This document shows, piece by piece, positions 1 to 38,117 of a DNA stretch of 64,000 nucleotides (positions are counted from its first letter, which is position 1; each line of letters begins with the position of its first letter). This DNA comes from Norana najaformis. Lineage: Eukaryota; Annelida; Clitellata; Crassiclitellata; Hormogastridae. The notes under the pieces were generated by a model. The model did no database searches. It saw only the letters and a program-made list of their open reading frames with translations, and was not told the origin of the DNA. The stretch is taken from positions 46,071,657 to 46,135,656 of the forward strand of contig OZ029916.1 of the NCBI GenBank assembly GCA_964023275.1, written 5' to 3'. The position numbers and the translations under genes were made by a program.

Positions 1-65
1 CTTAAAGAATAGTTTTCAGCGTTCTCAGATAGCAAAGGATAGAGGGACTGATTCCAGCTGTTTAA

Positions 66-577
66 TAGTAGTTCCTCAGTTTAACGACAGCTTATGGCAT
101 CAAAGGCCGTTGCCCTCCTCCTTTATCCAGGCTTGGGACTGGCACTAACTACACCAAAACAAGGCAGTGGCGGAGTTTTTTCAACTGTTTAGTAGTAGTT
201 CCTCAGTTTAACGACAGCTTATGTCATCAAAGGCCTTGAATTAACTACACGGGGACCTTAAATGGCGTGGCACCCATTCAAACGGTTAGCGGTGGTGAAG
301 GATCTTATTCGATAAATTCATTGAAAAGATAAGCAGGGTCGGAGCCATACGGTCAATATAGAAAAACAAGTACGTTTATATTAATATTTAACGACATCCT
401 GGCTGCGAGGGGCCGTTAACATCGACCTTACCCGATCCCACTAACGAAAATTTTATACGAAATGTAGTTCCGCAGTTTAACGACAGCTTATGGCATCAAA
501 GGCCGTTGCCGTCGCCCTCCTCCTTTATCCAGGCTTGGGACTGACACTGCCCCCAAACAAGGCAGTGGCGGAGTTTT
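66..577 (+). repeat. R1 interspersed repeat: two copies and a partial
   Basis: R1 is my name for a repeat of about 110 bp that starts TAGTTCCTCAGTTTAACGAC, passes GCATCAAAGGCCGTTG and CCTCCTCCTTTATCCAGGC, and ends AAGGCAGTGGCGGAGTT. Copies at 66-180 and 463-577, partial at 188-240. A partial S1 SINE lies at 245-365. Positions 578-1540 show no gene. Confidence 0.7.
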
Positions 578-1611
578 ATACGAAATGGAGAGTCTTCTTT
601 TATTTATAGGTCGAATGACACTATTAAAAGAGGCGTGGAAGAGAATGCGCTTCTATACTATTATATTATTATATGTATTATATTACGCACAATAATTGCG
701 CCATTGCAAGTTACGTAACTGATGTTGTTAGACGTGTATCGATTATCGATTCACTCAGGTTGTTAAAATTCAAGTGCATAGCAAGGCAGAATCGATCAGT
801 TCGTCCTGGCATCGACCTAAATAACAAAACGAAGCCTAAACCTAATGAATATTTCCATACGAAGCAGCCTACACGGGCTACACGCCTATAATAGATTAAC
901 ACGTGCATGCGTAGGCCCATGTATTGTACGTGGGCGCGTTACGGGGAGATGTGATATTGCAAAGAGCCGTTATTTAGGTCAAAGGCAAAATATTTTCGCG
1001 TTCCTCTCCAAATGGAGATTAAAATTGATTTTAACGAACCAATGAGTCTACATCGGTCAAATCTCGAAGTTCAAGGGTAGAATCTGACGGTGTAATGCGA
1101 GGTCGGTTCCGGGGAGAAAAAGGTTCCGGCTCAGCCAATTTTGTTGCCAAGGCTGGACGTATTGAAGCTGATTTTAAGTGTTCTGTTGTCTTGATAGCAA
1201 AATTAAATGCAAAGCAATATTGTAGTAGGTGGAAAAAATAGAAACCCACGCTGTCTATATTTCTGCAGTAGTAATTAGGACAAAGGATTGTCCTAATTAC
1301 GAACGAAATGGCAACAAACTGTTATCTGATGTCATCGGTCACGTGAACCAATCACAATATTTTCCGGAACTATTTTCTCCCCGGAACCGATCTCGCACTA
1401 CACCGGCATTGAAATCAAACACCACACCATGAACAGGGCAACGTGCCAGCTGTTTGTTAATCGTCGCTAGATGTCGTTGGTCAGTCTCTACGTGTGTGCG
1501 AGGGACTGCCCAGTCCAATGCGTTCTGTCAGTCCATTTAATGTCATTCAAGAATAATACTAAAGACTCGTCTGTTTCAGTTTGCTTACCCACCATAAGCC
1601 TTACTTATAAA

Positions 1612-1815
1612 TGGCTTTGTTGACCTTTCAACGGGGCTTTGTTGACCTTTCAACGGGGCTTTGTTGACCTTTCAACTGAGATTTGCTGACCTTTCAACTG
1701 GGCTTTGTTGACCTTTCAACTGGGCTTAGATGACCTTTCAACTGGGCTTTGTTGACCTTTCAACTGGGTTTTGTTGACCTTTCAACTGGACCTAGTTGAC
1801 CTTTCAACTGGGTTT
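1612..1815 (+). repeat. Minisatellite, 20-21 bp unit, about 9 copies
   Basis: Unit GCTTTGTTGACCTTTCAACT with small variants. It interrupts what looks like a family 2 LINE 3' end (1545-1611 and 1835-1905). Confidence 0.8.
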
Positions 1816-2203
1816 CTCCAATGATTAGGGCTTCAATTGAAGCCGTCTTCGATTGTTGCCTTGTGGATTATGACGAGTCATTTGATTAGATTAGATTCAG
1901 GTGGGGTAATCCCGCCATAGACCCAGTTTGATACAGAGTTGGGGAGAGCCACTGAGATAGCCTCCAAAATGGTTTGGGTGAGAGTTGCTCACAGAATGAG
2001 TAAAGCAAAGAGGCCACAAATATGCTCTTAAAATAAAGTTTTAAAAGCTGGAAAAGAGAGAAGTTGGGAATACGTGCTAAACTGGAAAAAGAAACGAGAA
2101 ATCAAGAGGGAAGTGAGCGAGAAGTGACTTAAAGGATTCCTATTCTCTGATTCTAAACGCTGTGTATGGCGACTTGACTGCTGTAACTCAACATCTGAAC
2201 TGG

Positions 2204-2440
2204 CCTGGTTAGCTACATTGGTTAACGCGTACGTCACGGCGCCTCTGTGCGTGAGGATGCCGGTTCGCGTTCCGGTCGTGGCGTATATAAGAGATTTGAA
2301 TATCGGGCTAGCACGATCCGTACACGGAGACCTTAAATGGCGTGGTGCCCATTCAAACGGGCAGCGGTGGAGAAGGATCTCACCCGATTAATTCATTGAA
2401 AAATGAGAAAAATCGAGGCCATGCTGTCGCTATAGAATGC
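2204..2440 (+). mobile_element. tRNA-derived SINE S1
   Basis: Pol III A-box-like TAGCTACATTGGTTAACGCG and B-box-like GGTTCGCGTTCCGG 60 bases later, then a body (AGATTTGAATATCGGGCTAG, CATTCAAACGGGCAGCGGTG) and the end GTCGCTATAGAA. A 3' part is repeated at 2625-2730. Confidence 0.7.
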
Positions 2441-2849
2441 TTATACATTTATATCTACATTTTACAAATTAAGCAGTTTTTGCTTAAACACCTTTAAAGC
2501 GTATATTTACGAAGCTATATAATTGTCAATTTCGTTTAATCGTAAATGGTGTACCACGAAATACACTGATCGATGTTAAATGCCCTGGCAGCCACAAGAT
2601 GTCGTTAAACACTGAATATTAATACAAAAGGAGTGGCGCCCATTGAAACGGGCAGCGGTGGTGAAGGATCTTACCCGACTGATCACTGAAAAATGAAGGT
2701 CAAGGCCATACGGTCGCCATAAAAAGCGTGTATATTTACATTTACATTTTTAATTTGACATAAAATATATCTGTCTGCTTATTGTCTTTTTACCTCTGCC
2801 TCTACATGTTGATGTCTTGCTCTTTCCTTCTTGCTGTCTCTCTCCATTC

Positions 2850-3463
2850 CCCTCTGTCTGCCTCCCTCTCTCTCTCTAACGCTGTCTCTATCTCTCTGTC
2901 GCTGTGCCTGTCTGTCTCTGTCTGTCTGTCTCTGTCTCTGTTTCTGTTTCTGTCTGTCTGTCTGTCTGTCTGCATGGATATGCTAAGTAAGATGATACTG
3001 GTGGATGTGGAACATTTAATTAACTAGTGCCTATAATGATTAGCCTACATACAAACTTGTATACAGCAGCTCTCCTGTTTAATATATTGAGTGATTAGGC
3101 CTAGATTTTAGGCTCCAGGCCTATACTCCACACCGTGTAGGCCTATGTAGCCGCTATATACCAAACCATTATCGATGGCCCTTCGTGATATTCGAGCTCT
3201 TTGATCGATTTTCAATCCAGTGCACAGTATGTATACGAAGCTGTTATCAAATTAACTAGACAGAAAGTCACGACCAGCTGTTGACTGTATGAGTGGGATA
3301 CGTCTGGGCGCATTGGTGTCTGGCTGTATCCAGACATACATTGACGAGTTTCAATCGCGCATGCGTCAGAAGCAAGCGTTCTCTAAAGTGTAAACATTTG
3401 ACATTTATGTTTAAGACCCGAACAGTCCACCTATCTACATATTCATGATTTCTCTATATGTTG

Positions 3464-3504
<41 letters not shown>

Positions 3505-3783
3505 AGATTGTTTTTGTGTGCATATGTATACGAGAACCATAAATTTTATATATGCATATGATTCAGTATATAGAGAACACATACATGAGCCGACATAATA
3601 TTCGGTATAGGAATTCTCATGTACATGTAGATGCAGGCTGTTAGGGTTATATAGATATATGCATACATACATACATACATACATACATACATACATACAT
3701 ACATACATACATACATACATACATACATACATACATACATACATACATACATACATACATACATACATACATACATACATACA

Positions 3784-3816
<33 letters not shown>

Positions 3817-3819
3817 GCA

Positions 3820-3851
<32 letters not shown>

Positions 3852-4060
3852 CATACATATATGCATACATACTAAACACATACATACTAAACACATACAT
3901 ACATATATACATACATCATACTTAAACATATACACACATATATGCATATATACATGCACATATACATATATAAATCATATACATATACATACCTAAACAC
4001 ATACTGATATACTGGCATACATACATACATAAACACATACCTGCATGCATGCAAATACAA
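2850..4060. repeat. Simple repeats upstream of the CRACR2A-like gene
   Basis: CTCT/CTGT-rich 2850-2975, (TA)n 3466-3500, (CATA)n about 3659-3860 and degenerate CATA to 4060. Open frames here encode only Tyr/Met/Val/Cys or His/Thr/Tyr/Ile repeats. Positions 4100-5000 hold nothing I recognise. Confidence 0.85.
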
Positions 4061-5071
4061 TGCATATAGCAATGGAACAGAAGTCATAGCCTACAGCCAT
4101 TAGTCAAATCAATTGTGAAGAAGTATAGGCCACGGTTGTCTATCGTCGTAAATAACATATAGAAGCATGTATACTGTGGCCACCGAGCTATGATGTATAT
4201 GTATACACAGGCTCTAAACACACGTATGTTTATGCATGATTGTATGTTTGTGGTCATAACAGTGTCTGAGTTTATCAGAGCTGACTCTGAAGAGCGTTGG
4301 CCATGTGTGTGTGTACATTTCCTCTAGTTCTGCTACATTCGTGTCTTGTTTATTGAAAATTTCTAATTGCATTTCCAGGTGTTGTAACTCGTTTCAGGTA
4401 GTTCCAGCCGCATATTTGCGTACGCTTCAGACAACGCAGTAGGAGAATCGTTTTAAAGGCGCTATATGCATCCACGATGTTCTCATAGACAACTTGAGTT
4501 AATCTGTATTCAAGTCTTGGGCTGGAATTAACAGACGATTTCCGAGGAATGACAGTTTTCGTTTGAGCTTGACATCAGAGGATTCTAGGTTGTATATGGT
4601 TGATAAAACACATCCTGGGAGTGACGTTTTCAACTTCGCTGATTGGGAGTGACAGCTGAACTGGGATTTTGTGCTCTGACGAGGATTGACAATATCCCAG
4701 GTGGTCAAACAATAGTTTTTTTCCACTGAAAACTTGCAAATTCACTGGATTAAGAATTCTTTTCCAGGGAATTAACACAACTTTAAGAAAAGTAGAGGAA
4801 TTTTAAGAATAATTTGAGGATATTTAGTGCAAATTTAAGAAAAGTTGAGGAAATTTAAAAATAATTAGAGATTTTACTGGTGCTCAAGGTTTGCAAATTT
4901 ACTAGATCTGACAATTCTTTTCACGGGTCGGATTGACACCAATTTCAGAAAATTTTGAGTAAATTGAGGACTAATTTTAGACTCCACATATTGAGGACTA
5001 ATATTAAGCGCCACCAAGCGAGCGATCATTACTTCTAGCCGTTGCTTCCGATCACTCTAGTCGTCGACAAG

Positions 5072-31446
<26,375 letters not shown>

Positions 31447-31449
31447 AAA

Positions 31450-32125
31450 GATTCCTTCTCCCACTTTGCCTTCTCACTTCATAGCCTTCTCACTTCATTG
31501 CCTTCTCAGCTCACCGCCTTCACAGCTCATAGCCTTCTTTCTTCATTGCCTTATCACATCGTTGCATTCTCAAAGCATTATCTCCTCAGCTTATTGGCCT
31601 TCTCATCTCACTACCTTGGTACACAATTACTGTCTCATTCTCATCTTATTGCTTTCTCGCCCCATTGCCTTCTCACCCCATTGCCTTCTCACCTCATTGC
31701 CTTCTCATCCCATTGCCTTCTCACCTCATTGGCTCCCCAGCCCACTGCCTTCTTACCTCATTGCCCTTCTCTCCTCATTGCCTTCTCAACTCATTACCTT
31801 GTCACCTTACTGCCTTGTCACATAATTACTGTCTCATTCTCACCTCATTGCCTTCTTTCTTCATTGCCTTCTCACATCGTTGCCTTCTCACAGCATTATC
31901 TTCTCAGCTTATTGGCCTTCTCATCTCACTACCTTGGTACATAATTACTGTCTCATTCTCATCTTATTGCCTTCTCACCCCATTGCCTTCTCACCCCATT
32001 GCCTTCTCACCTCATTGCCTTCTCATCCCATTGCCTCCTCACCTCATTGGCTCCACAGCCCATTGCCTTCTTACCTCATTGCCTTCTCACCTCATTGCCT
32101 GCTCGTTCCCACTGTCGCGAGCTAG
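31450..32125 (+). repeat. Tandem CCTTCTCACCTCATTG array after the CRACR2A-like stop
   Basis: About 40 units of roughly 16 bases start within 10 bases of the TGA at 31446, with a longer block (CTTCTCATCTCACTACCTTG) recurring about 310 bases apart. Positions 32130-33020 and 33565-35130 show no gene I can support. Confidence 0.8.
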
Positions 32126-33023
32126 TCGCTAAGTCAAAACTCAGAAACAAGTCTTAAATAAAATTTCATAAATTTCTTCTCTCTGTGTCTTTTCAACAAC
32201 CTTTTCATACCGCCATCACTTCGACTCACCGTAGACTGTCATCCTGCCTCATAAATAATCAGTTACGTAAGTAAGTGGGACCTGCCCACCCATTGGTCCC
32301 GACACCCTGACAAATCCTTGCTTTCTTACTACCCAATCCTCCACCCACCCACTGTAAAACTACGTTATTATGTAAACTACGCAATGCACGTCTTAGTGAT
32401 GCAATTGTGGAGAGGTTGCGTAGGTCGATAAAGCGACATCTTGTGAAATCTTTACTCGTGTAATTTTATTACAAGAGAATTGTTTAAGAGTACTATGTAA
32501 GACACCTACAATATTAAGATCTTTTCGTCACGGACAATCTGATTTGTTTTTTTTAAATTTTAAACTTCCCATCTTGCGTTGGTATTCATTTACCGATCAC
32601 GAATTCTTGGCAGGCTTAGCTGGCCCAAATGGCCTGGTATTCCATAAACGACAACAAAGCAGCCTACTAACCGTGCTCTTTTGCGCTTAACTTATTAGTG
32701 CTTGCCAGCAACATCGTATCCAATCAGTCAGCTTTGTTGTGTGATCTCCTGGTATTTGATAATTTATTTGCCGTTTGCGTTTTTGATGTTTATTTTTTGG
32801 ACTCTATGATAAGAATAGGCCTACTAAGGTGTTGTGGTGAATGGCAAAGTAGAAACTTGTTCACTAAGAAATAATTAAAAGAATTAGGGTAAGTTATGCA
32901 ATGCAGTTGTTAAAATGAGAATATTATTTTTGTGGGCTGTGATTAAAATTGTCTATATTTTCTTTGGCTATTTCTTAATTTTAAAGCGTGTTGGTTGAGG
33001 TAAGTCAATACGACAATTAAACT

Positions 33024-33028
33024 GCATG

Positions 33029-33071
<43 letters not shown>

Positions 33072-33560
33072 TAGTAGTAGTAGTAGTAGTAGTGGGAGTA
33101 GTGGTAGTAGTAGTAGCAGTAGTAGTGGGAGTAGTAACAATAGTAGTTTCCAATGTTTAACGACATCTTATGGCATCTAAAGCCGCTAACGTCGCTCTCC
33201 TCCTTTATCCAGGCTGGGACTGGCACTACCCGATTAAACACAGTGCCGGAGTTAAAACGCGTGGTAGTAGTAGTTCCGCAGTTTAACGACAGCTTATGGC
33301 ATCAAAGGCCGTTGCCGTCGCCCTCCTCCTTTATCCAGGCTTGGGACTGGCACCACCCTCAAACAAAGCAGTAGCGGAGCTCCTAGTTGGTAATGAACGA
33401 CAATGAGTTATTTATAATCATGTAAAATACGATTTAAAGGTGTTAAGGGTAACCGCGTATTCGATGTACTTCGTGCTTAGCTACATCATATACGGATGCC
33501 AGTGCCGTTGACGTCTACTGGGACTGGCACTAACCCAAACAAGGCAGTGGCGGAGTTAAC
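33024..33560 (+). repeat. (GTA)n array and three R1 copies
   Basis: (GTA)n at about 33028-33150 runs straight into R1 (33144-33252). A second (GTA)n R1 copy is at 33264-33382 and a shorter one at 33480-33560. Intergenic. Confidence 0.65.
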
Positions 33561-35139
33561 TGCATGGCGATGATCAGACAAGTAGATGAAGCTATTCTAG
33601 ATTACCTAGTTCTGGTGTTCTCAGTCTGCTCACAACTTCATCGACAGGGGGCGACTCTAACCCAGTTCTACGCTCATATCTATCCGCCTCACTGCCCCTG
33701 TTACTTCCGACTTAAAATGGCCGTTCCGTACCGTCTCTGTGCACCATGTTCTTCCTCACCAAGGAAGGTTCAGGAATGGCCGCTTGCTTAAGAGATGCAA
33801 CATTGTAAAGCTCTGTCTTGTGAGCCGAATCTGCCTCTTCTTATTCAGCTGTTTATTGCTCCAAAAAAAACCCAGAATGAAACATTGCAAATGTAAGTAA
33901 CACAAACACTTATCTGGATGCAAATGTCTACCCAAAAGGGGCTAAGGTCCCGCTAATTTAGGGCAGCCTATAATACAATAATATATCGATGGCTAATGAC
34001 TTATATACGAGCAGCTAATCAATTCTTAACTAAAATGAGAACAACATCTGTCGACAAGGAAAAGAAATAGCCTACTACTTTGGAAAAACTAAAATTCAAA
34101 TGAATAAAATTCTGATGAGCAACACCCTGAAAATGGCTTTATCTCAGAGCAAGGTTGGTTCCTCTACCGGCAATAGTAGGTCTCTTTTCGTGTGCCTTTT
34201 TAACTGCGGGCTCTCTCTTCACCACCATTCTACATCTCGTAGCTCTGGAACTGCGGCTATTAATATGAGACACTGGTCAGTCTTTCTCTTAGTTCCTGGG
34301 ACACGGGGATCTGATGACATTTGTCTAAGTCTCTCCGCCCTAGGCACATGGATATCGGGCAAAGCATCTCCCAACTATCACGTGTCTCTCGCTCTCTTGT
34401 CGTTTGTAGGACTCCGAGTCTCACACGTGTATGTGTCATATACTACAACTTACGGAGAAAGTTCTCATATCAGGTTTCTGTGTTGGTAATTCTAGCCCAA
34501 CATAATAAATAAATTCTGCTTCGGAAGATAGGATATTTCTCTGGAACTCTGATGATGAAGCTAAGCCCTAACCCTTCGCTATTTGCCCACAAATCTTCTT
34601 CCAGATCTACGCACCCAAGGCCCCAATCTCTGTTGCGACATACAAACCTAAGTTTTGATAAAAGGATAATTCTCTGATAAAAGGAGAATAATACGTTTAA
34701 AAGAGGTGTTTAAAAAACACAGTATTGCCATTTTGGCTTCAACTGTTCAACATGTCGTATTAATTTAGTTGTAGTTATTGATGATGATTAGAGCTGCCCT
34801 CCTCCTTAATCCAGGCATCGGAGTGGCACCACTCGAACTTGCGTGCTTAAACATTTCTTCACATAATCACACAACTTTTAATTTAGCATAATCATTCAGA
34901 TACAAGTGCAACACGTTGGGTTCGATTCCTAGATTCCATTTAATTCGGCGTTACGAAATTGAGAGCCATTTTTCGTCGACCAAAGCGGAGACCTTTAGTT
35001 CAACGTCCACCTGGCGAAAAAGACGGACATCACAGACTTCCTTTATAGGGAAAGGCGTTTTCAGACGAAAAGACACCTTTATTACGCATCCAGATGACGT
35101 TATATTAAACTCGTAATCGCCATTTTTGCAATGACTACT

Positions 35140-35570
35140 TCACACACTGGAACACGCCATCTTGTGTTGACTCGATTCAGCACTTTCTACGGAGTTGTTG
35201 GTCAGTCCTTGGAATGGTTACCTTCTTTCTGTACAAGAGAACGATGACGGTTGTAATGGGGTCATACAGATCACAGTGGGGCCCAATCCCATACGGTGCC
35301 CCACGAGGACCCGTCCTTGGACCGCTTTTGTACTTCTTGTTAACAGCCGACCTGACGCAAGCCATCACGGCTCTTGGAGCCAGGGTTTATCAGTGTGCTG
35401 ACGATGTTCAGCTGTACTCGACGTGTCACTCATAGGATGCACTTGCCCGTGTTTCAGAGGCAAAGCCCATTGCGACAGAAGTACTGACCTAGATATCAAC
35501 GAATCGGCTACGCCTGAATCCATAAAAAACCGCAGTTCATGTGGCTGGGCTCTCCACTGGCGCGAGCGTA
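35140..35570 (+). pseudogene. Decayed LINE reverse transcriptase fragment
   Basis: Broken frames read LLTRFSTFYGVVGQSLEWL, then GAPRGPVLGPLLYFLL and YQCADDVQLYS, then NRLRLNP. These match the non-LTR reverse transcriptase block G-P-Q-G-S-x-L-G-P-L and the catalytic YADD (here CADD). Frameshifts and stops show that it is dead. It ends at a (CAT)n array. It lies between the CRACR2A-like and PDK genes. Confidence 0.75.
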
Positions 35571-35639
35571 GATGGGTACACAGATGATAGCGGCGGCATT
35601 ACCACGGTGCTAACCACTATATGTCGTCCGGGACTTTCG

Positions 35640-35808
<169 letters not shown>

Positions 35809-36483
35809 TGTTGCCGTTTCCACAACGCGCAACCAGCCGTCTCCATTCTAGGCTCGTCTGCAAAAGTCCAAATGGGCGTAGATTAGCTTCCACTGTTCTT
35901 GTCCATGTGTAGACCGACAGGTCTCTTCCAACCTCTCGAAAGGCCGGGAATCACTGCTCGCAAGGCCCTGGCATGGTCCTGGTCACCTTCGCTATTACGT
36001 AAGCTTTAACCAATGTAGCGGCTACGGGGAAGCGGATGAATCAAGATAGAGTTTGTAGAAGAGGAATCCTTTCAGTTTTCGTGAAAAACCAGCGCAGATA
36101 TTGCAAGGGAAGAAGTAACTGAGATCCCGAGATTTCAACAGCGCCCAACGAGAGCCACGTGACGGGGACCAGCTTATTTACAGGCGTGTAGGCCTACGTA
36201 AGCCAGCATTTTCCCTAGTTTTATTGGGTCTCCTGTAATGACTAATTACCCCCCCCCCCCCCAGACGCTCGTTAGGTCTATAGGCGGCCCGCATTACGCC
36301 ACAGCTACTTGTCCATGTAGGCCAAGGCCAGGGTCATAAAATGGTCGTAATATTCGCCAGAGAACCTTCGAAGAATCTCTTAAACGTTCGGTAGTCGACA
36401 TCTTCGACGTTGATCGCAGTCGGTAGGTGTCGCCGCTCCAGGTTTTTGTTTTTTATTTCGGGAGATGTTTACGAGTCGGAAAA

Positions 36484-38061
36484 ATGAGGCTAACATGTTT
36501 GCTGCGAAATAGAGCCAAACTTCTCGACTACTATGGACGGTTTCATCCAAGTGTCCTTACGATCCAGCAGTTTATCGAATTCGGTGAGTTGCGATTGCTG
36601 TCGATCTAGGTTAAGGTCCCTTGTTTTTGGGTTACTTCGATGTTTCGAAGTGGCCTTGCAGACCCCCTCGCATACTCATCAACGGAAAGATGGGCCATAA
36701 ATTCAATACTGAAATTGAGGCGACCATATTATTGGCTTCGATGAGAGTAAACGGCATAAAAAGCCATAGATTTAGTTTAATCGCATGAATTCCCGAGTCT
36801 TTGCCTTTGAAATTCAAGTCGAATTTACGAACTTTTTAATTGACTGAATTGTTGAATCAGTTTTTACCCACGGAATGTGTACAATTTTTTTCGAAAAATC
36901 AGAATAAAAAATTAAATGTGGCTGTGCCATTCAAATTAAAATAGAATTACAAGATGGAATTTAGGATTGATTAGTATTAATTTTTCCACTTACTGATGAT
37001 GTAGAATTAATAACAAATTAATAACTTTTACAAAGGTCAGATAAGAGTATGAGATCCAGAGTAGGACAGCCAGCAATGTAATATATATGTCACTTTATCA
37101 TTATTATTATTATTATTTTTATTATTATTATTATTATTATTATCGTTATCGTTATTATTAATCCGACACTTATATTGCACTAATTTATGAATTTAACTTA
37201 AAAGCATGGGAAAGGCAGAGTTGGATATAATCCTTTTGGTAACTAATTCCTGAATTTATGTTTGAAGGCAGGAAGAATGTTTCGGCCAAAAACTCTTTTG
37301 TGTTCTTACGAAAGGAGATTCCCGTGCGACTTGCCAACACCATGATGGAAATACAGCTGCTGCCGGAACCGCTGCTGAAAATGCCATCTGTCCAGCTTGT
37401 CGAAGGATGGTAAGGGTGTTCTCCTAATTTAATGTCCATTTAATGTATAATCGTAACTGCAATCCTAAAGTTGAGATTTATGCGGCACCCAATGAAAGCT
37501 TATGCACAAAGAAAGCTTATGCACAAAGAAAGCTTATGCACAAAGAAAGCTTATGCACAAAGAAAGCTTATGCACAAAGAAAGCTTATGCACAAAGAAAG
37601 CTTATGCACAAAGAAAGCTTATGCACAAAGAAATCTGTTTCCCATGACTTAGCCTTCATTGGGTGCTGTAGAAATCTCAAGCTTACGATTACGTATTTAT
37701 TTGATTTATAAACGGAAATTATGGTTTAGTGGGTGTACTCTATGCACAGCCTGTGATGTGCAGATTCGATAAAACAGGTGTGGCTTGTAGACAGTTGGTT
37801 AAATTTGTTTGTTAGGTATGCAAGAAGTTTCGATGACATCCTTGAGTTTGAAAAGGCAGATGCAAACAGTGATGCTACACTTAAGAGGTTGGTCAAGAAC
37901 ATCTTACCCAACAATTATTATCATGCACGACTAATCTGTGCACAAGTTATTAGTATTATTACTATTATTAATATTATTGTTATTGTTATTACTATTATCG
38001 TAGGCAGATATGTTCCCTCAGGATTTAGGAAATGTCCATAGAAAATTAGTAAATTTATTAC

Positions 38062-38117
<56 letters not shown>

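Noticed and set aside
3454-4087. Met-Tyr-Val-Cys and His-Thr-Tyr-Ile repeat ORFs
   Set aside because: Pure (CATA)n microsatellite; the same happens at 7816-8252, 26603-26986 and 59614-59910.
5042-5071. Upstream extension of the CRACR2A-like start
   Set aside because: The frame before ATG 5072 begins with TTG at 5042 and has an in-frame TAG at 5036-5038, so translation should start at 5072.
34100-34489. 129-codon ORF between the CRACR2A-like and PDK genes
   Set aside because: No recognisable domain; lies among decayed repeats and may be an old transposon remnant.
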